From: Rhypophila decipiens
Taxonomy: Eukaryota > Ascomycota > Sordariomycetes > Sordariales > Naviculisporaceae
Reading direction: 5' to 3'
Assembly: GCA_033297075.1 (NCBI GenBank)
Contig: MU858126.1
Location: 62,001 to 126,000 of the forward strand
Length of the DNA stretch: 64,000 bases
Position numbers and translations under genes: made by a program. Shown piece after piece: positions 43,477-55,922 of the stretch. The notes under the pieces are model-generated. The model did no database searches. It was not told the origin of the DNA and worked only from the letters and a program-made list of their open reading frames with translations. The stretch's first letter is position 1. Each line of letters opens with the position of its first letter.

Positions 43477-45740
43477 ATGGCGGACAAACTTACTCGGTAC
43501 GTTTTGCTGATTGTCCTAAGGAGGACAATAGACGCGGAAAACAGAGAGATCGCATTGCTCTTTGGATCTCATCACTGACATTTATTTTGGGTTGTAGTGT
43601 CGCTATCATCAACAGCGACAAGGTATGGCGTTATCTTGGCTTCTGACGACTATACACCTGCCTGCGATCTTGTAGTGCTAACAATATTTCTTGTTCGAAA
43701 TGAAAACAGTGCAAGCCAAAGGTCCGTTCTCCAGTTGGTGGCTGCTCCGGAAAGGGAACATTTGCTGACGGTGAATCTGCAGAAATGTCGACAAGAGTGC
43801 AAGAAATCATGCCCTGTTGTACGGTCGGGCAAGCTCTGTGTATGAACTTCAACCACCCAGTTCCTGTCAGTCCAAGTGCTAACCAAGATGTGTAGATTGA
43901 GGTACTGGCCCAGCCCACGAACACGTCCACCCCCCTCTCCATTGCTCCATTCTAATCCACGTCAACCAGGTCACACCCGAGTCGAGGATCGCTTTCATTT
44001 CCGAATCGCTCTGCATTGGTTGTGGTATCTGCCCGAAACGCTGCCCGTTTAGCGCTATTACCATCATCAACCTGCCCACAAACCTCGAGAGTCAAATCAC
44101 ACATCGTTATTCGGCCAACAGCTTCAAGCTCCACCGGCTTCCCATGCCAAGACCTGGAAATGTCCTGGGTCTGGTCGGTACCAACGGTATTGGAAAGAGC
44201 ACAGCGCTCAAGATCCTCAGCGGAAAGCTGAAGCCCAATCTCGGCAGGTTCGAAAACCCGCCTGACTGGGAGGATGTCATCAAGCACTTCCGCGGTTCCG
44301 AGCTGCAAAACTACTTCACCAAGCTGTTGGAGGATGACCTCAAGGCTGTGGTCAAGCCCCAATACGTCGATCAGATTCCCAAGGCCATCAAGTCTGGCGA
44401 GAAGAGTGTCAAAGCGCTTATTGAGGGAAGACTCAGCATGAACAACCTCGACATGGTCCTCGACACACTGGAGCTGCGCCACATCTACGACCGTGACGTC
44501 TCCCACCTCAGTGGTGGCGAGCTCCAGCGTTTCGCTATTGGAACAGTCTGTGTTCAACAGGCCGATGTTTACATGTTCGACGAGCCCTCATCCTACCTCG
44601 ATGTCAAGCAGAGATTGGCCGCCGCCCGCATTATCCGCTCGCTTTTGCGTCCCAATGACTATGTCATTGTAGTCGAGCACGATTTGTCCGTCCTCGACTA
44701 TCTTTCCGACTTCATCTGCGTTCTCTATGGTCAGCCAGCTGTCTATGGTGTTGTCACCCTCCCTCACTCGGTTCGCGAGGGAATCAACATCTTCCTCGAC
44801 GGACATATCCCCACTGAGAACTTGCGTTTCCGCGATGAAAGCTTGACTTTCCGAATTGCAGAAGGAACCGAGGAATACATGAACGAGCAGACTCGTGCTT
44901 TCAAGTATCCCGCAATGGAGAAGACGCTGGGCAACTTCCACTTGAGCATTGACTCGGGTTTCTTTTCCGATTCAGAGATCATTGTCATGATGGGCGAGAA
45001 TGGAACTGGAAAGACGACCTTCTGCCGTCTGCTGGCCGGAGCTCTCAAGCCCGACGGAACCAGGAAGGTTCCTGAGATGAGAATCAGCATGAAGCCCCAG
45101 ACCATCACCCCCAAGTTTGAGGGCACCGTTCGTCAGCTGTTCTTCAAGAAGATCAAGGCCGCATTCTTGTCGCCTCAGTTCCAGACCGATGTCGTGAAGC
45201 CACTGAAGCTTGATGATTTCATCGACCAGGAAGTCAAGCATCTCTCCGGTGGTGAACTTCAGAGAGTGGCCATTGTCCTTGCTTTGGGTCTGCCGGCTGA
45301 CATTTACGTCATTGACGAGCCTTCTGCCTACCTCGACTCCGAACAACGTATTATCGCCAGTCGTGTCATCAAGCGGTTCATTATGCACGCTAAGAAGACG
45401 GCATTCATCGTCGAGCACGATTTCATCATGGCTACCTATCTCGCCGATCGGGTCATCGTCTTCGACGGCAAGCCCGGTATTGACGCCCACGCCAACAAGC
45501 CGGAGTCGTTGCTCACCGGTTGCAATTCCTTCCTGAAGAACCTGGATGTCACTTTCCGTCGTGATCCTACCAACTTCCGTCCTCGTATCAACAAGGCCAA
45601 CTCCCAGCTCGACCAAGAGCAGAAGTTGAATGGCAACTACGTACGTATTCTCCTATCCTCCATGAAATATCATTCTCACGTGATGCTAATATGCCCTGGA
45701 CCGACAGTTCTTCCTCGAGGATGTTGAAAAGAGTAGTTGA
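43477..45740 (+). CDS. RLI1: ABCE1/Rli1 ribosome-recycling ATPase (iron-sulphur ABC protein)
   Basis: Essential cytosolic ABC ATPase that splits ribosomes after termination and aids initiation. Seven exons: 43477-43496, 43598-43622, 43710-43721 (12 nt), 43783-43839, 43896-43901 (6 nt), 43970-45640, 45708-45740; 607 aa against about 608 in yeast. The small exons are needed to rebuild the conserved N terminus: [39 protein letters not shown]. The first [4Fe-4S] cysteines are Cys16, 21, 25, 29 and 38; the second set is [14 protein letters not shown]1 has [18 protein letters not shown] and [13 protein letters not shown]2 has [18 protein letters not shown] and [10 protein letters not shown]. The last exon adds [10 protein letters not shown]. 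All introns are GT-AG, 56-101 bp. Divergent from CHD1, convergent with PRP40. Confidence 0.96.
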
Positions 45741-46829
45741 AGAGGGCATCCACAAGGTCCCACAGAATCACCAGCGCCGCCACGACCGCGCTCCACGACA
45801 ACATGATGATGATGATGCTTCAGGATTGAATTCTTCCGGCGTTTGGGGCGTCCAAAAGGATGGCAGCAGTACCAAATGTCGGGCCGGCGGCGTCCGGAGT
45901 GGCGTCGGATTGGAGGAAGGCGGCGTGGCTGAGGAGGACGATCCGGATATCTGACCTTGGCGGCGGCAGTCTATCCCCTGTTACCTGGTCCTACCTTTCT
46001 TTAACTTTGATATATACATATGTATGGGTTTCTTACCGCACTATGATTGCGGCAAGTGCTGAACCCGAAGCTTGTTCTTCCGCCAGAAAGGTAGATAGAG
46101 GGGTAATGGGTCAAGTGGGTGACTGCCGCCAGGGCCTATTTTGCTGGCAGGACGCGATGAGAAGTTGGTGTCGTCGTCTCAGCCTTCGTTTGCAAGTAGG
46201 CCGTCAAGACCAGCGAGGCAACTTGGGAGGAATGCCTTATCTGGGTCAGCATGGCGTTAAATGCCACTGATTGTGCCAGTGTTATAAAAGTTTGGCACAA
46301 ACGAGGATGAGTTCTAGTCAACTGATTCAATCGAAATTTACTGCAATTCATTTGGACCTCGTTATATATGAACCATCTCACCAAGTTGATGGCTTGATTC
46401 TCGCAATGTCTCCAGCTGACCAACGAAACAAAATCATCTGACCACAAAAGTCCATCAAGATAGTCCTGAGCTTTATTCTGGGCCTATTCAAAACATTTAT
46501 TATACGCGCTAGACTATTCAAATATCTTCTAGGTTGACTTATACAAGTCGCCCCTCTTCGTGGGCCCTACTGCATGCTCTTTATACTGGGCATTGTCTCC
46601 CCTACAAAAGTATTGTTTTGTTTTGTTGTGTTTATAGCCAACGGCCATTTAATCTCGGGGGGCATTTTGTTCTTACTGGTAACCCATTAGAATGAATGGG
46701 TTTACGGGCATCCCAAAAGTCGGGTGCATTCTTCCTCCTCCTGGTACTGCTTCGTGGAAACACTCAGCACCACTCTTCATCCTTGATTTCTCCTTCCTCA
46801 CTACAGGCGCGGTAGGTGCGAGTGGGCTT
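45741..46829. other. Convergent spacer RLI1 / PRP40
   Basis: 1.1 kb of mostly AT-rich DNA with a CATGATGATGATGATG short repeat near 45801. No gene recognised. Confidence 0.5.
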
Positions 46830-49704
46830 CTAATCCTCCTCGATTTCTCCTTCCTCGCTTCCGGCTCGGACACTCTGAGCTGGTACCTTCTCAGCTGCGG
46901 CCGCTGGTTGCTTCTCCTTTGCTGCAGGCGCCTGGGACGTCATCTTGCTCTGAGGAACATCGCGGTTAGGGGTCTGCTCACGGGTGTGGGTAGAGTCCGT
47001 CTTGATTCTCTTGGTGACAGGTCTGCCAGCCTCCTTGCGATCCTCATCCTCCTCGGCAGGGCGCGGGCGGCGAACAGGAATCGAGGGCTTCTCATCGCCG
47101 TACGGGAGTTCATCGACGTCACGGTCCATGACACGGTGACGGTAAATCCTCTCCCTGTCCTCTTCTCGAGTGCGTCTTTCGCGGTCGTAGTGATTGACCT
47201 CGTCTCGGGGGCGGCGGTCAAAGTCGCGGTCGCGGTCTCTGTCACGTTCGCGCTCGCGATCCCGGTCACGGTCGCGGTCACGCTCCCTATCACGATGGCC
47301 ATCACGGTCTCGGTCCCGCTCACGATCGCGGTCGCGGGAACGATGAGCATCACGGTCGCGGTCGCGGTCCCGCTCACGATGGGTGTCCCGCTCACGATCA
47401 CGATGGTCTCGATCACGATCACGGTCTCTGTCTCTGTCACGTTCTCGGTCTCGGTCTCGATCGCGATGATCACGGCGATCACGATCTCGCTCTTTGTCGC
47501 GGACCGTATCGAAGTGTCCGTCGATTGACTTGCGGTCAGAGAGAAGACTTTCTGCCATGCTGGACTTACGATAGTTGCGCTCGCGTTCGGCAATGGCCTT
47601 ACGACGATCCGCTTCATATGGGTTTTGTTCGGGGGTGCGACTCCTCACAGAACGCCCGCCGTTGCGATGAGGACGCTCACCTCTGTCACGATGATCGTCA
47701 CGATCCCGGCGGCGCTGGCGGTCTCGGTCGAGCTCTTCCTCCTTCTCCTTGAGGCGGCGAATATGCTTTTCAAAAGCAGCCTGGCGGTTATCCTCAAGAC
47801 TGACACCGAGAAACTCTTCAGCGAGACCAATGCGGTCTTTTACCTGCTCGTAAGTATCATTGACCGTAATAGGGGGATCAAGGCGCTTTAGAAACGAACG
47901 GAAGTCATCAATGGCACGACGTTGGTGACGATCAAGGTGTCTGTCCTCGTCTGGGCGCTTTGCCTTCTTCTCTCGGATCTATGGCGCGAATGGTTAGCAA
48001 ACGAAGTTGTTCGAAGCAGAGACGGAATAACTCACCCTCTCAAAAATCAGTGCCAAAACATCCTGTTCGATGGATGCAGTTCGGTGATCATCCTTGATGA
48101 ACGCCTCAAACTCTTGCAGTGTCGTCTCTGAGGTAAGCTTGAATTGTTTGTCCTATGAGATGTGTTAGCGATAAGGATTCCCGGCCCAGAGCGGGTTGAA
48201 ATACCCACCTCGATGATGTCCTGGATAAGATTCCTGGTGCCACGGAGTGCACGTTCCTCGTCTTCAAGGACATCCCAGAACAAGTCCATGGCAGTGGAAC
48301 CAGGCTGTCCAGCCAGGGCTTGGTAGCGCTCATCGTCGGCGAAGTAAGGGTAAACCTGACTCCACTTTGTGCCGGCTTTGATCTTTCCATCCTGCTTGAG
48401 TTCCAATAGAAGACCAATGAAGGCATCACGTGCCTTGCGCTCCTTTCGCATCTTGCGCTTCTTCTCTTGCTGGATGGATTCGTTGCGGGCGCGCTCCAAA
48501 GCCCTGATATGGTTGGAGAAGACTGTCAGGATATCGTGTTTGTTGATAACCTTGTATTTCTCCTCCTGTCTAAATTGGTTGCTGTTTTTGATAGCAGTCT
48601 GGCCGTCAGACCAGTGGCTATAAGACTCCAAATTCAAGTTTGGTAGAAGCTCGATCAAGCCATCCATGGCACTCTTGCGCATGGTCACTTGCTGCTCCCT
48701 ATGTGCGCGCTTCAACTCGACGATATAATCTTCAAACAGCTGACGTCTCTCCAACTCGTTATCAGTTGAGCGGAAGATTGTCTCTCCCTCGATCATCGGA
48801 CGGGCTGTCTTCCACCGAGTGTAATGTCTGATTTCCGGATGGCTCCGCAACATGGTAGCAAAGTCAGCACGGAGCTTGGAAAGCCGCTCTTTGGCACGCT
48901 CCTTGTCCTGGGCAACGACGTCGTTGCAGTACTTCTGAAATGCGAGCTTTCTCTGTTTAGGGTCCTTGATCGCCCGGAATTGTATATCTTTCATGATGGT
49001 AGGAAGGGCTTGCTCCCAGGTCCACTCAGGCTGGACTTTACTCTGGCGGAGCAACTTCACAAAGGCCGCCTCGGCTTCCTCGGGTGTAGCATACTCGGGA
49101 TCATTATTGGCAGGGACGAAGGCTTGAGCCTGGACGTTGTTGGCTCCGAAGCCTGATTGGGAGCCCATGTCTCGGTGTTCTCGATGATGGTCGCGGGAGC
49201 CACCTCCCCCAAAGCCACCATAACCGCCACCAGCATGTTGATGACCGCCGTTGGGGGCTTCGAAAGAAGCTGTCGGATTACTATAGACCGTTAGTCAGTA
49301 TGAGTTATCCCATTTCAGAACCAACCTAGCCGAAACATACGTCGGGGTTGTGGCAGTAGCCATAGCCTGTCTAAAAGCCTCAGGCATCTCCCACGTGGTC
49401 TCCTTGGTTTGCTCATTGTACCAGTAAGGTTTTCCACCCTCGGCGGTATACTCCTTCCATGGCTGGGAAGCTCTGACAGCTCGCTAAAGATTAATCATGA
49501 GATGGTCAGCCTGGGTAATGAAGTGGTGCAGATTGGACCGAAATAAATGGGCAATATTACCTCCGCTGGGGTCAGCACCTCCTCTGGCTTGTTCCACTGA
49601 GTCTGCCTTGTGACGGTGTTGTAATAGTAAGATCGTCCATTCTCAGTTCGATGCTCCTGCCAGACTTGAGCCGGCGGAACGAATGGCGGGGGCATTCCGT
49701 TCAT
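46830..49704 (-). CDS. PRP40: U1 snRNP-associated splicing factor Prp40
   Basis: Bridges the 5' splice site and branch point in early spliceosomes. Five exons in transcript order: 49704-49561, 49483-49341, 49280-48209, 48152-48036, 47978-46830 (874 aa), all in frame. WW domain 1 (about 13-43: VWQEHRTENGRSYYYN, TQWNKPEE) is on exon 1, and WW domain 2 (about 56-86: PWKEYTAEGGKPYWYN, TTWEMPEAF) on exon 2. A Gly/His-rich linker follows, then about five FF domains (for example FVKLLRQSKVQPEWTWEQALP, FATMLRSHPEIRHYTRW, FIGLLLELKQDGKIKAGTKW, FKLTSETTLQEFEAFI). The last 260 residues are extremely Arg/Asp/Glu-rich (RDRDRDRE-type) and end EEGEIEED. Yeast Prp40 (583 aa) lacks this tail. The start MNGMPPP is the usual filamentous-fungal start. 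Confidence 0.94.
47195..47515. repeat. Low-complexity RD/RE-coding hexamer repeats in PRP40
   Basis: Degenerate repeats of hexamers such as GTCGCG, GTCACG and GATCAC (plus strand) that code for alternating Arg-Asp/Arg-Glu on the minus strand. The plus strand gives a spurious 278-codon frame rich in Val/Thr/Ile. Confidence 0.85.
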
Positions 49705-50420
49705 CCTGAGCGCAAGATGGGGGAATGTCGCAATGCCTTGATCCGGGGCGAGAGTTGTCTGTAAATGTAAAGAGTAAAGTGCTTTATCAGTTATGATAGA
49801 TAAAGAAGAAGCAGATGAATACGACGTCGCGCGTCTTGAAGTTTGTTGTCTCGCGACACGCGTCGACAACTTGTTTGAGAAGTCGCGAAGAAGTTTGAAC
49901 CTCTTTCTGGTGCGGTTGAAGAATCAAGAACCTTTTTGGCAGGTCTCGGCAGATGCACGGACGGGTTTTGATTTTAGCAGCTAGCAGGGGCCTTCTGTTG
50001 CGCCGTGCCCGCCATTGGCAGGCGAGTGGGTCTGCGGTCCGCACATGGGCTTGGCATCTCTTGGAAGGGCGTAAGCCCATTGGTCAGACTTTTTAACATT
50101 AACTCCCAATCTGGCACTAGCCTTTAAGCTCAGGAACCCAAGAAGTCTGTCCAATGAGAAAGCACATGAGCATGAGAGATCGATATGGATTCGCATGTCT
50201 TGAAGTCCTCCCCTTGACCTCCCCTACGATTACGGAGTAACTTGGTTATTAACTTGCTTACTGAATTGAGCATCAGTTGGAATTACAGTATCTATTGTAA
50301 GGATCCAGCTTATCAATAATAAAACCTCAACCCTCGCGCCGAACTCCTCTCCCGACTCTTCCAACTCCGAGGATGGACCCTTGACAACAATCGGAATAAC
50401 CCACTGCTGCATTCATCACC
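49705..50420. other. Divergent promoter region PRP40 / TRS65
   Basis: 716 bp between two divergent ATGs; contains TACGGAGTA at 50231-50239. No gene seen. Confidence 0.5.
50231..50239 (+). promoter_or_regulatory. TACGGAGTA motif (PRP40/TRS65 gap)
   Basis: Exact 9-mer, 182 bp upstream of the TRS65 ATG. Function unknown. Confidence 0.35.
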
Positions 50421-52334
50421 ATGGCCTCGGCCTCGTTCGAATTTGACGACGGCGGCGATGGCGTGCGCACATTTCTTGCGGGGTCGTACCTGAGCTACTT
50501 GATACCACACGCGACTTATTTCAACCCAGAAGTAGCTCTCCTGCCTAGCGGCAGCAATCGCAAGGCAAAATTCGAAGGCGTCCAGCAACGCGATTCGTTA
50601 TTTTTCGGTACGAGGGCTCTCGCAACCCATCCTTTGCTCAAGTCTCACATAGCTTATTAGCATGGCTCCGCAGATGAGACGGTCGACATCTATCTTGTTC
50701 TTAGAATCCCGCGTGTCGATGAGAAGGTGTTGCGCTCCTACTTGGGCCGCCTTGCGGTGAACCTGGAAGCGCAGGTGGTCAACGCCCACACGACCGGTCG
50801 AGACAGCCCTCCGTCCTCCGAAACAATATACCGTGGGACCGTGGAAGACCCAGACAGCGCAATAGTTCTTGGCGAGGAGTTGGAACAGATCAACCTCGAC
50901 GGACAAAATGAGAAGGAAGAGACATATATGCATGCCGTCTGGAAGCTTTCGGTCTTCCTTCCTAGGCCAAGGATGCGTCTGCAAGCTCCCACGGTGGTTT
51001 TTTCTGCAAGCGCTGCCTTGGAACAACCTAGCATCAGAAATTACAATGGGCCTGAATCTGGTTATATGCAGAGCGGTGCACCGGCCGGGCTGAACCTTCT
51101 CGAAGCCTTTGCACACGACCCCATGCTGGGCGGCATCAAGCCTCAGCTCTCTGCGGTCAGAGTGTCGCGAGTTGCTCCCGTGAGCCAGTCAAAAGACCCG
51201 CCCCAACTCGTCAAGGCGATGAAAAGCCTGCGACTGAAGATCTACCCCATAGTCCATGCGAGGGTCCGGTTTGCGCGTCCCAACGCGACGCCGCCGAGCC
51301 CTGCCTTGATTGCCATACTCGAAGTAGACTTCACGCCCTTCTTTGAATGCGAGGCCATGCTCGAGAAGATTGCTGCCAGCGTCACAGAGGGCATAGTGGA
51401 CGATCTCAACACCCAAGACGGGATGCATCTCCCCCTGAGCTGTGTGGCCCACGACCACCTGGCTTTCTTGTACAAACTCTCGCCTAAACAGCTGGATATT
51501 GTCAGCAAGAATCCAACTCGAGACCTCGACATCACCATCGAGGTCAAAATACTTGTGCGACCTGAGGAACCAGACATATGCACCCCCACACTGACAATGT
51601 CCTGGACAACCAACATCGACTTCACCCTCCCCGTCAACCCCGGCTTCGGCCAGCCCATAACACAGCCCATCCAACGTTCCCACCGGCCCAGCCAGCTCTC
51701 CATCAGCGGCGGGGTAGACACCCAGTCCCTGATCTCACCCTCCATCACCCGCCCAGACGCCCTTCCCTCCCTCGAAGCCGCCACGGCGCGACCCATCGAG
51801 ACCAACCTCCCCGACTTCGGCATCACAATGACCTTCACCGGCCCCGCCGAACCCATATACGCCGGCCAAGAGTTTGTATGGACCATATTCGTCGTCAACC
51901 GCTCCAGGCCAGAACAGAGCGGTAGTAATAATAACAACCCCACCAAACCACCGCCTCACTTGTCCGGCGCCGCACGGAAACTAGCCCTCCACGCTATCCC
52001 CCGGAGAAGGAGAAACGACCTCCGCGTCGTCCGCCCTCCGTCCTCGGGAGGCGGCACCAAACGCGACCCGTTAATCGCCGATGCCGTAATGGACGAGAAC
52101 GTCGTGCACGCCATGCAGCGGAGCAGCGCCATCGACGACACAGAGATTATCTGCCTCTCGGCAGATGTCCGTGTCGGCCCTCTCGCGCCGGATGCCTGTG
52201 CTGTGGCCGAGCTGAGGTTTGTCGCGCTCCGAGAGGGCGTCGTGGGTGTTGAGGCTGTTCGAATTGTGGATCTCGCTACGCAGGAACATGTCGACGTTAG
52301 GGAGTTGCCTGTTGTCGTTGTCCAGAGCAGGTAA
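50421..52334 (+). CDS. TRS65: TRAPPII complex subunit Trs65
   Basis: Fungal-specific subunit of the TRAPPII Rab-exchange complex at the late Golgi, also linked to cell-wall beta-glucan. Exons 50421-50607 and 50674-52334 (615 aa); intron GTACGA to CCGCAG, junction SLFF-DETVDIYLVLRIP. The protein is all-beta-looking, with a C-terminal Ig-like block: ITMTFTGPAEPIYAGQEFVWTIFVVN, later LSADVRVGPLAPDACAVAELRFVALREGVVGVEAVRIVDLATQEHVDVRELPVVVV, the pattern of TRAPPII accessory subunits. Family assignment rests on this C-terminal signature and on overall length. Low-complexity Asn/Pro and basic stretches lie between strands (about 495-540). The gene is divergent from PRP40 and convergent with SLD3. 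Confidence 0.78.
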
Positions 52335-52724
52335 CGGACATTGCTCACAGATAACCACACTTTAGTTACTAAAGCGTGTCACGGCAAAGTGGAATGATGT
52401 ACAATAATGTCCAATGGATTAGTCGTCATGTATAAATATCCAAAGCCATAATGCGCCATTCATGTTGTTCTATGTCTACTTGAATGCTATTCGTATCGTC
52501 CGGTCGCTTTTTCACAACGCATCAACAACAAATAAAACAAGCCATTGCTGCTCATCACTCCCTACAGGTATCCATTGTGGCATGCAAGTTGGCAGATGCA
52601 ACCCAGCCCGGATCCCATCAAAAAGCCTCGAACGAATAATGATCGACGGTACACACATCGAGAGGTATCTTCAGAATGCAACCCAAAGGGAGAAAAGACC
52701 CTATGACCGCCCCAGAAAATGAAA
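52335..52724. other. Convergent 3' spacer TRS65 / SLD3
   Basis: 390 bp with no recognisable feature. Confidence 0.5.
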
Positions 52725-55700
52725 TCATGCCAAATCATCAAAGTCATCATCCCAGCCGAGACGCTGAAAGATATCAGGTGTCTTTCGCGTCTTTTCTTGC
52801 TGGGCTTCTACAATCGTCGTTGTTGTCGCTTTTGTTGCTTTCGCGAGGGGCGTCTCGCCCAGAATCATCCTTGATCCCTTCTGCGGTGTGGTACTCAGTT
52901 CCGTAATCGGGTTTACCGTCAATGCTGCCGCATTCTCGTTTTCTACTCCAGTGCTCCTCGCAGATCTAGCGAAAAGAGATGTGGATTTCACTGGCGTCTC
53001 GTTTATTGTTGCTCCCTTTATCATCATCCTGTTGCTGTTGTCTTTGGACAATCTGGTCTGAATTGGCGTTTCAAAAAGACCGGCCAGACAAGGTGAGGAG
53101 GGAAAGGCGGCAGTTTGGCCCAGGTTAGTTCTCAAACTGTCGGAGGTCGGTTTATTTCCAAGCCGAGCACGAGCGTTAGCTGGAACAGAAGGCGCTGCCT
53201 TTCTAGCCATCACAGGGGAAGATGGAAGGTTGATAGGGTCGTCTTCTTCTTCTCGGGCAGAGTCTTGTATCAGAGGCCAAGAGTTGACCGGTTTTCGTAT
53301 CGGAGTTGCTTGAATCTGGAAGGCAAGAGAGGGAACATTGAGGGTTCCGCCATCTTTCGAAGACGCAAACAGATTGGAAAACCGGCGGGCAGGCCCATTT
53401 GACTCGGGGACGACTGAGGAGGGAAGTATGAGCTCTGCCTCTTCATCTACGGCATCAAGCTGTGACTCTGCTGCCAAAACATCCTTGAAACGATTGTGTG
53501 CCGGTGTCGCCTTGATGACCTGCACGCCCGAGACCCGGCTCGGTTTCTTCAGCTTTTTTGGAGGGACGTTCACACCGGACGCGCGTCTTTCGGCTGCATC
53601 AACGAACTCTTTAACGGCCAGTGTTCTGTTTGGCTTCTTGAGCGCCGAGATTGCATCTCGTAGCTCGGCCTCGACGTGAGCTGCCTTTTGTGCCTTGGTG
53701 CCCTGTGTCATGACAGAGCTTGTACTGCGAGAGAAGAGGTTGGGAGGGCGGTCTTTGAGCGACGCTGTGTTCCCACGTGGGATCATGGACAGGAGCGGTT
53801 CGCTGCCTTCTCGCTTCAGACCCGGTATGGTGGTGGCGGTGGCAGCTAGCAGGCGAGCTATCTGCTGAGATGGTTCACGCGAGATACTTCTTCTCATTTG
53901 CTCCTGGGACAGTGCACGTTGTAATATCCTCTCGCTGGATCTATTCGTGGCTGATGGTCGCTTAACCGGAGCGCCAGGTTTCGATTTCCGCGGAAGCACT
54001 GGCTTTGGGCGCTTCTCTTTCTGCGGAGCTTGTGTGGTTGGTCCTCCGAGCTTTCGGTTGATAGAGTCGCACAATTCTGGCAATCGGGCAGAGAAGCTGA
54101 AGAGAATTGTCAGTCTCGCAAGTTCAACGACGCCACGGGAGGATATGACCTACAATGGTATAATCACGTCCACACAGAAATCTTTCAAAGGATCCGAGTC
54201 AGCCCTTTCTGTCTGGGCGTTGGACCCAGTCTTTGGGTTCTGCGATTCGGCCAAGGACTTGACATGATCCAGCGTTGTGCTCTGCCAGATACACAGGCGA
54301 TCTGCATGAATGTCCAATAAATAGGGCAGGTCGGTTTTCTTCTTTTTCTTCATGCCCGGATCAGGGGTGACGCGTGTAGCTGTGGGTTGTGATTCCATCC
54401 CGGGCAGCTGGCTGTCTTCGTTGGCGTCTGGCTGTCGGCATAGAGGCTCAAGGGCCAGGATTTCCAGTATCAAGATCATCTGGAGCTGGGTCTCTCTTCT
54501 TCTCAGGCAAGAAACAAGATATTTCGTTTTCATCGAGATGGTGGCATCTTCGTCTTGACTGTCCGACAATGGGTTATTTGCAGTCCACCACCGCCTGATA
54601 TCAGCATCCTCAGATGGATACAAGCCATCTTTGCCCAGTTTTGTCTTCTTGGGTTTGCGCTTTTTGGGTTTGGATTCCCCCTCTTCTGAATCGTCAATGT
54701 GCATTTTCATTGTCGACAAAATATTCGGAATTGTCTCCCGATACTTTCTGTCGATCACGGTGGTATTAGTGACCATACTCCTTAAGAACGCTATCAAGTC
54801 GTTCATGTCCAGATTGGAGTCACAATCCAGGTGAAACGCTGCTCTCGCCCGGGAGAGCGGCCCTTTTGCAAAATATGCTAGCGACCTCTGTCCTCCTGTC
54901 AGCAAAGATACTACCAAGTGCTAAATCCTGAAACCTACCATTGAGTGGTATAGTGCCTCGGAATACTGCGTCCGGATACTCTGGAAGATGGCTTCTGCGC
55001 TTGGCTGCGCTAATGAATCTTCCCCCGGCGTTTGTTGCTGGCTGGATACCACGAGAGCATTGCCCTGGTGGGAGGGAGTTGCGACAGAGTTCCCTGGTGA
55101 ATCATTATTGGAGACAACTTCCTGACCTTCGGGCTTATCTGGCGTAGGACCGTGATCAGGCGGAGTGGGAAGCTGGGAACTGTCGTCGCGGCTGATGACG
55201 GTGGACGAGCGCTTCCGGACGATCGACTGGTGGATCTCTTCGATGGCAAGTTTTCTCCTCTTTTCCTCCTTGTGCATTTGAGGCGTGATGTGAGCTAGCA
55301 CACCGGCAGCAACAGGCTTCGGCTGGTGAGGTCTGACCCGCCCATCGCAGACAACAGTCGCCCATTTGGCAAGCTTCTCGATTTCGACCCATCCTCCAAT
55401 CTTGCAAAGAATATATAACCCAGGACCGTCTCTTTCCAAAGCGTAGATCATTCGAGTCGTCTCTGAACGGGCTAGCAGGACATTAGATCCCAGTCGGTCC
55501 TCAAGGTCCAGGATTTTGATCCGGGACTCGAAGTGTCGGCTGACAGGGAAATCACCGTGAGGTTGTGCCAGGTCAAGCGAAGAAAGCGGAAGATTGTCGC
55601 GCGGTAAGAGCATCAATGGATGCAATACCCGGGGCTTTACAGTCAAGCTCGAGGAATGAGGCTGCGGAAGAAAAGGTTAGGGCGCTAGTCATTTATTTGC

Positions 55701-55922
55701 GAGATCGGTTTTTGGGTCACACACCTTGAGCACAATAGGGGCTTCGAGAAGCTCACTTGGAGCAGCCGGAGCAGACGCAAGCCCGGCATCCAGCTCTCTC
55801 TTACGCTTTTTTGGTTCCGATAGGGACGACGACGGGGGACGGGAGAATACTGTCGATTTCAGCCCGCTGCCACTCGACGAGGGACGTGACGCGCTGGAGA
55901 GCGGCCTGGCGGCGGAGATCAT
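52725..55922 (-). CDS. SLD3: DNA replication initiation factor Sld3
   Basis: Recruits Cdc45 to licensed origins and, when phosphorylated by CDK, binds the Dpb11 scaffold to fire them. Four exons in transcript order: 55922-55725, 55661-54939, 54887-54154, 54096-52725 (1008 aa); all joins in frame. Residues about 70-650 correspond to the Sld3 domain: LHPLMLLPRDNLPLSSLDL, the SAEAIFQSIRTQYSEALYHS-x-RSLAYFAKGPLSRARAAF helix across the exon 2/3 junction, LRRRETQLQMILILEILAL, and LLDIHADRLCIWQST. The C-terminal third is disordered with many S/T-P sites (SSPVMARK, SSPCLAGLFETP, NETPVKS, STTPQKG, GETPLAK, RKTPDIF), candidate CDK targets, and ends in an acidic GWDDDFDDLA. Identification rests on domain pattern and length, as Sld3 is poorly conserved. 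Divergent from the MAPKKK gene. Confidence 0.85.

Noticed and set aside
46692..47528. 278-codon plus-strand frame looking like a multi-pass membrane protein (Val/Thr/Ile-rich)
   Set aside because: It is the exact antisense of the RDRDRE repeat of PRP40; complementing Arg/Asp hexamer repeats gives Val/Thr/Ile codons. No start context or family match.
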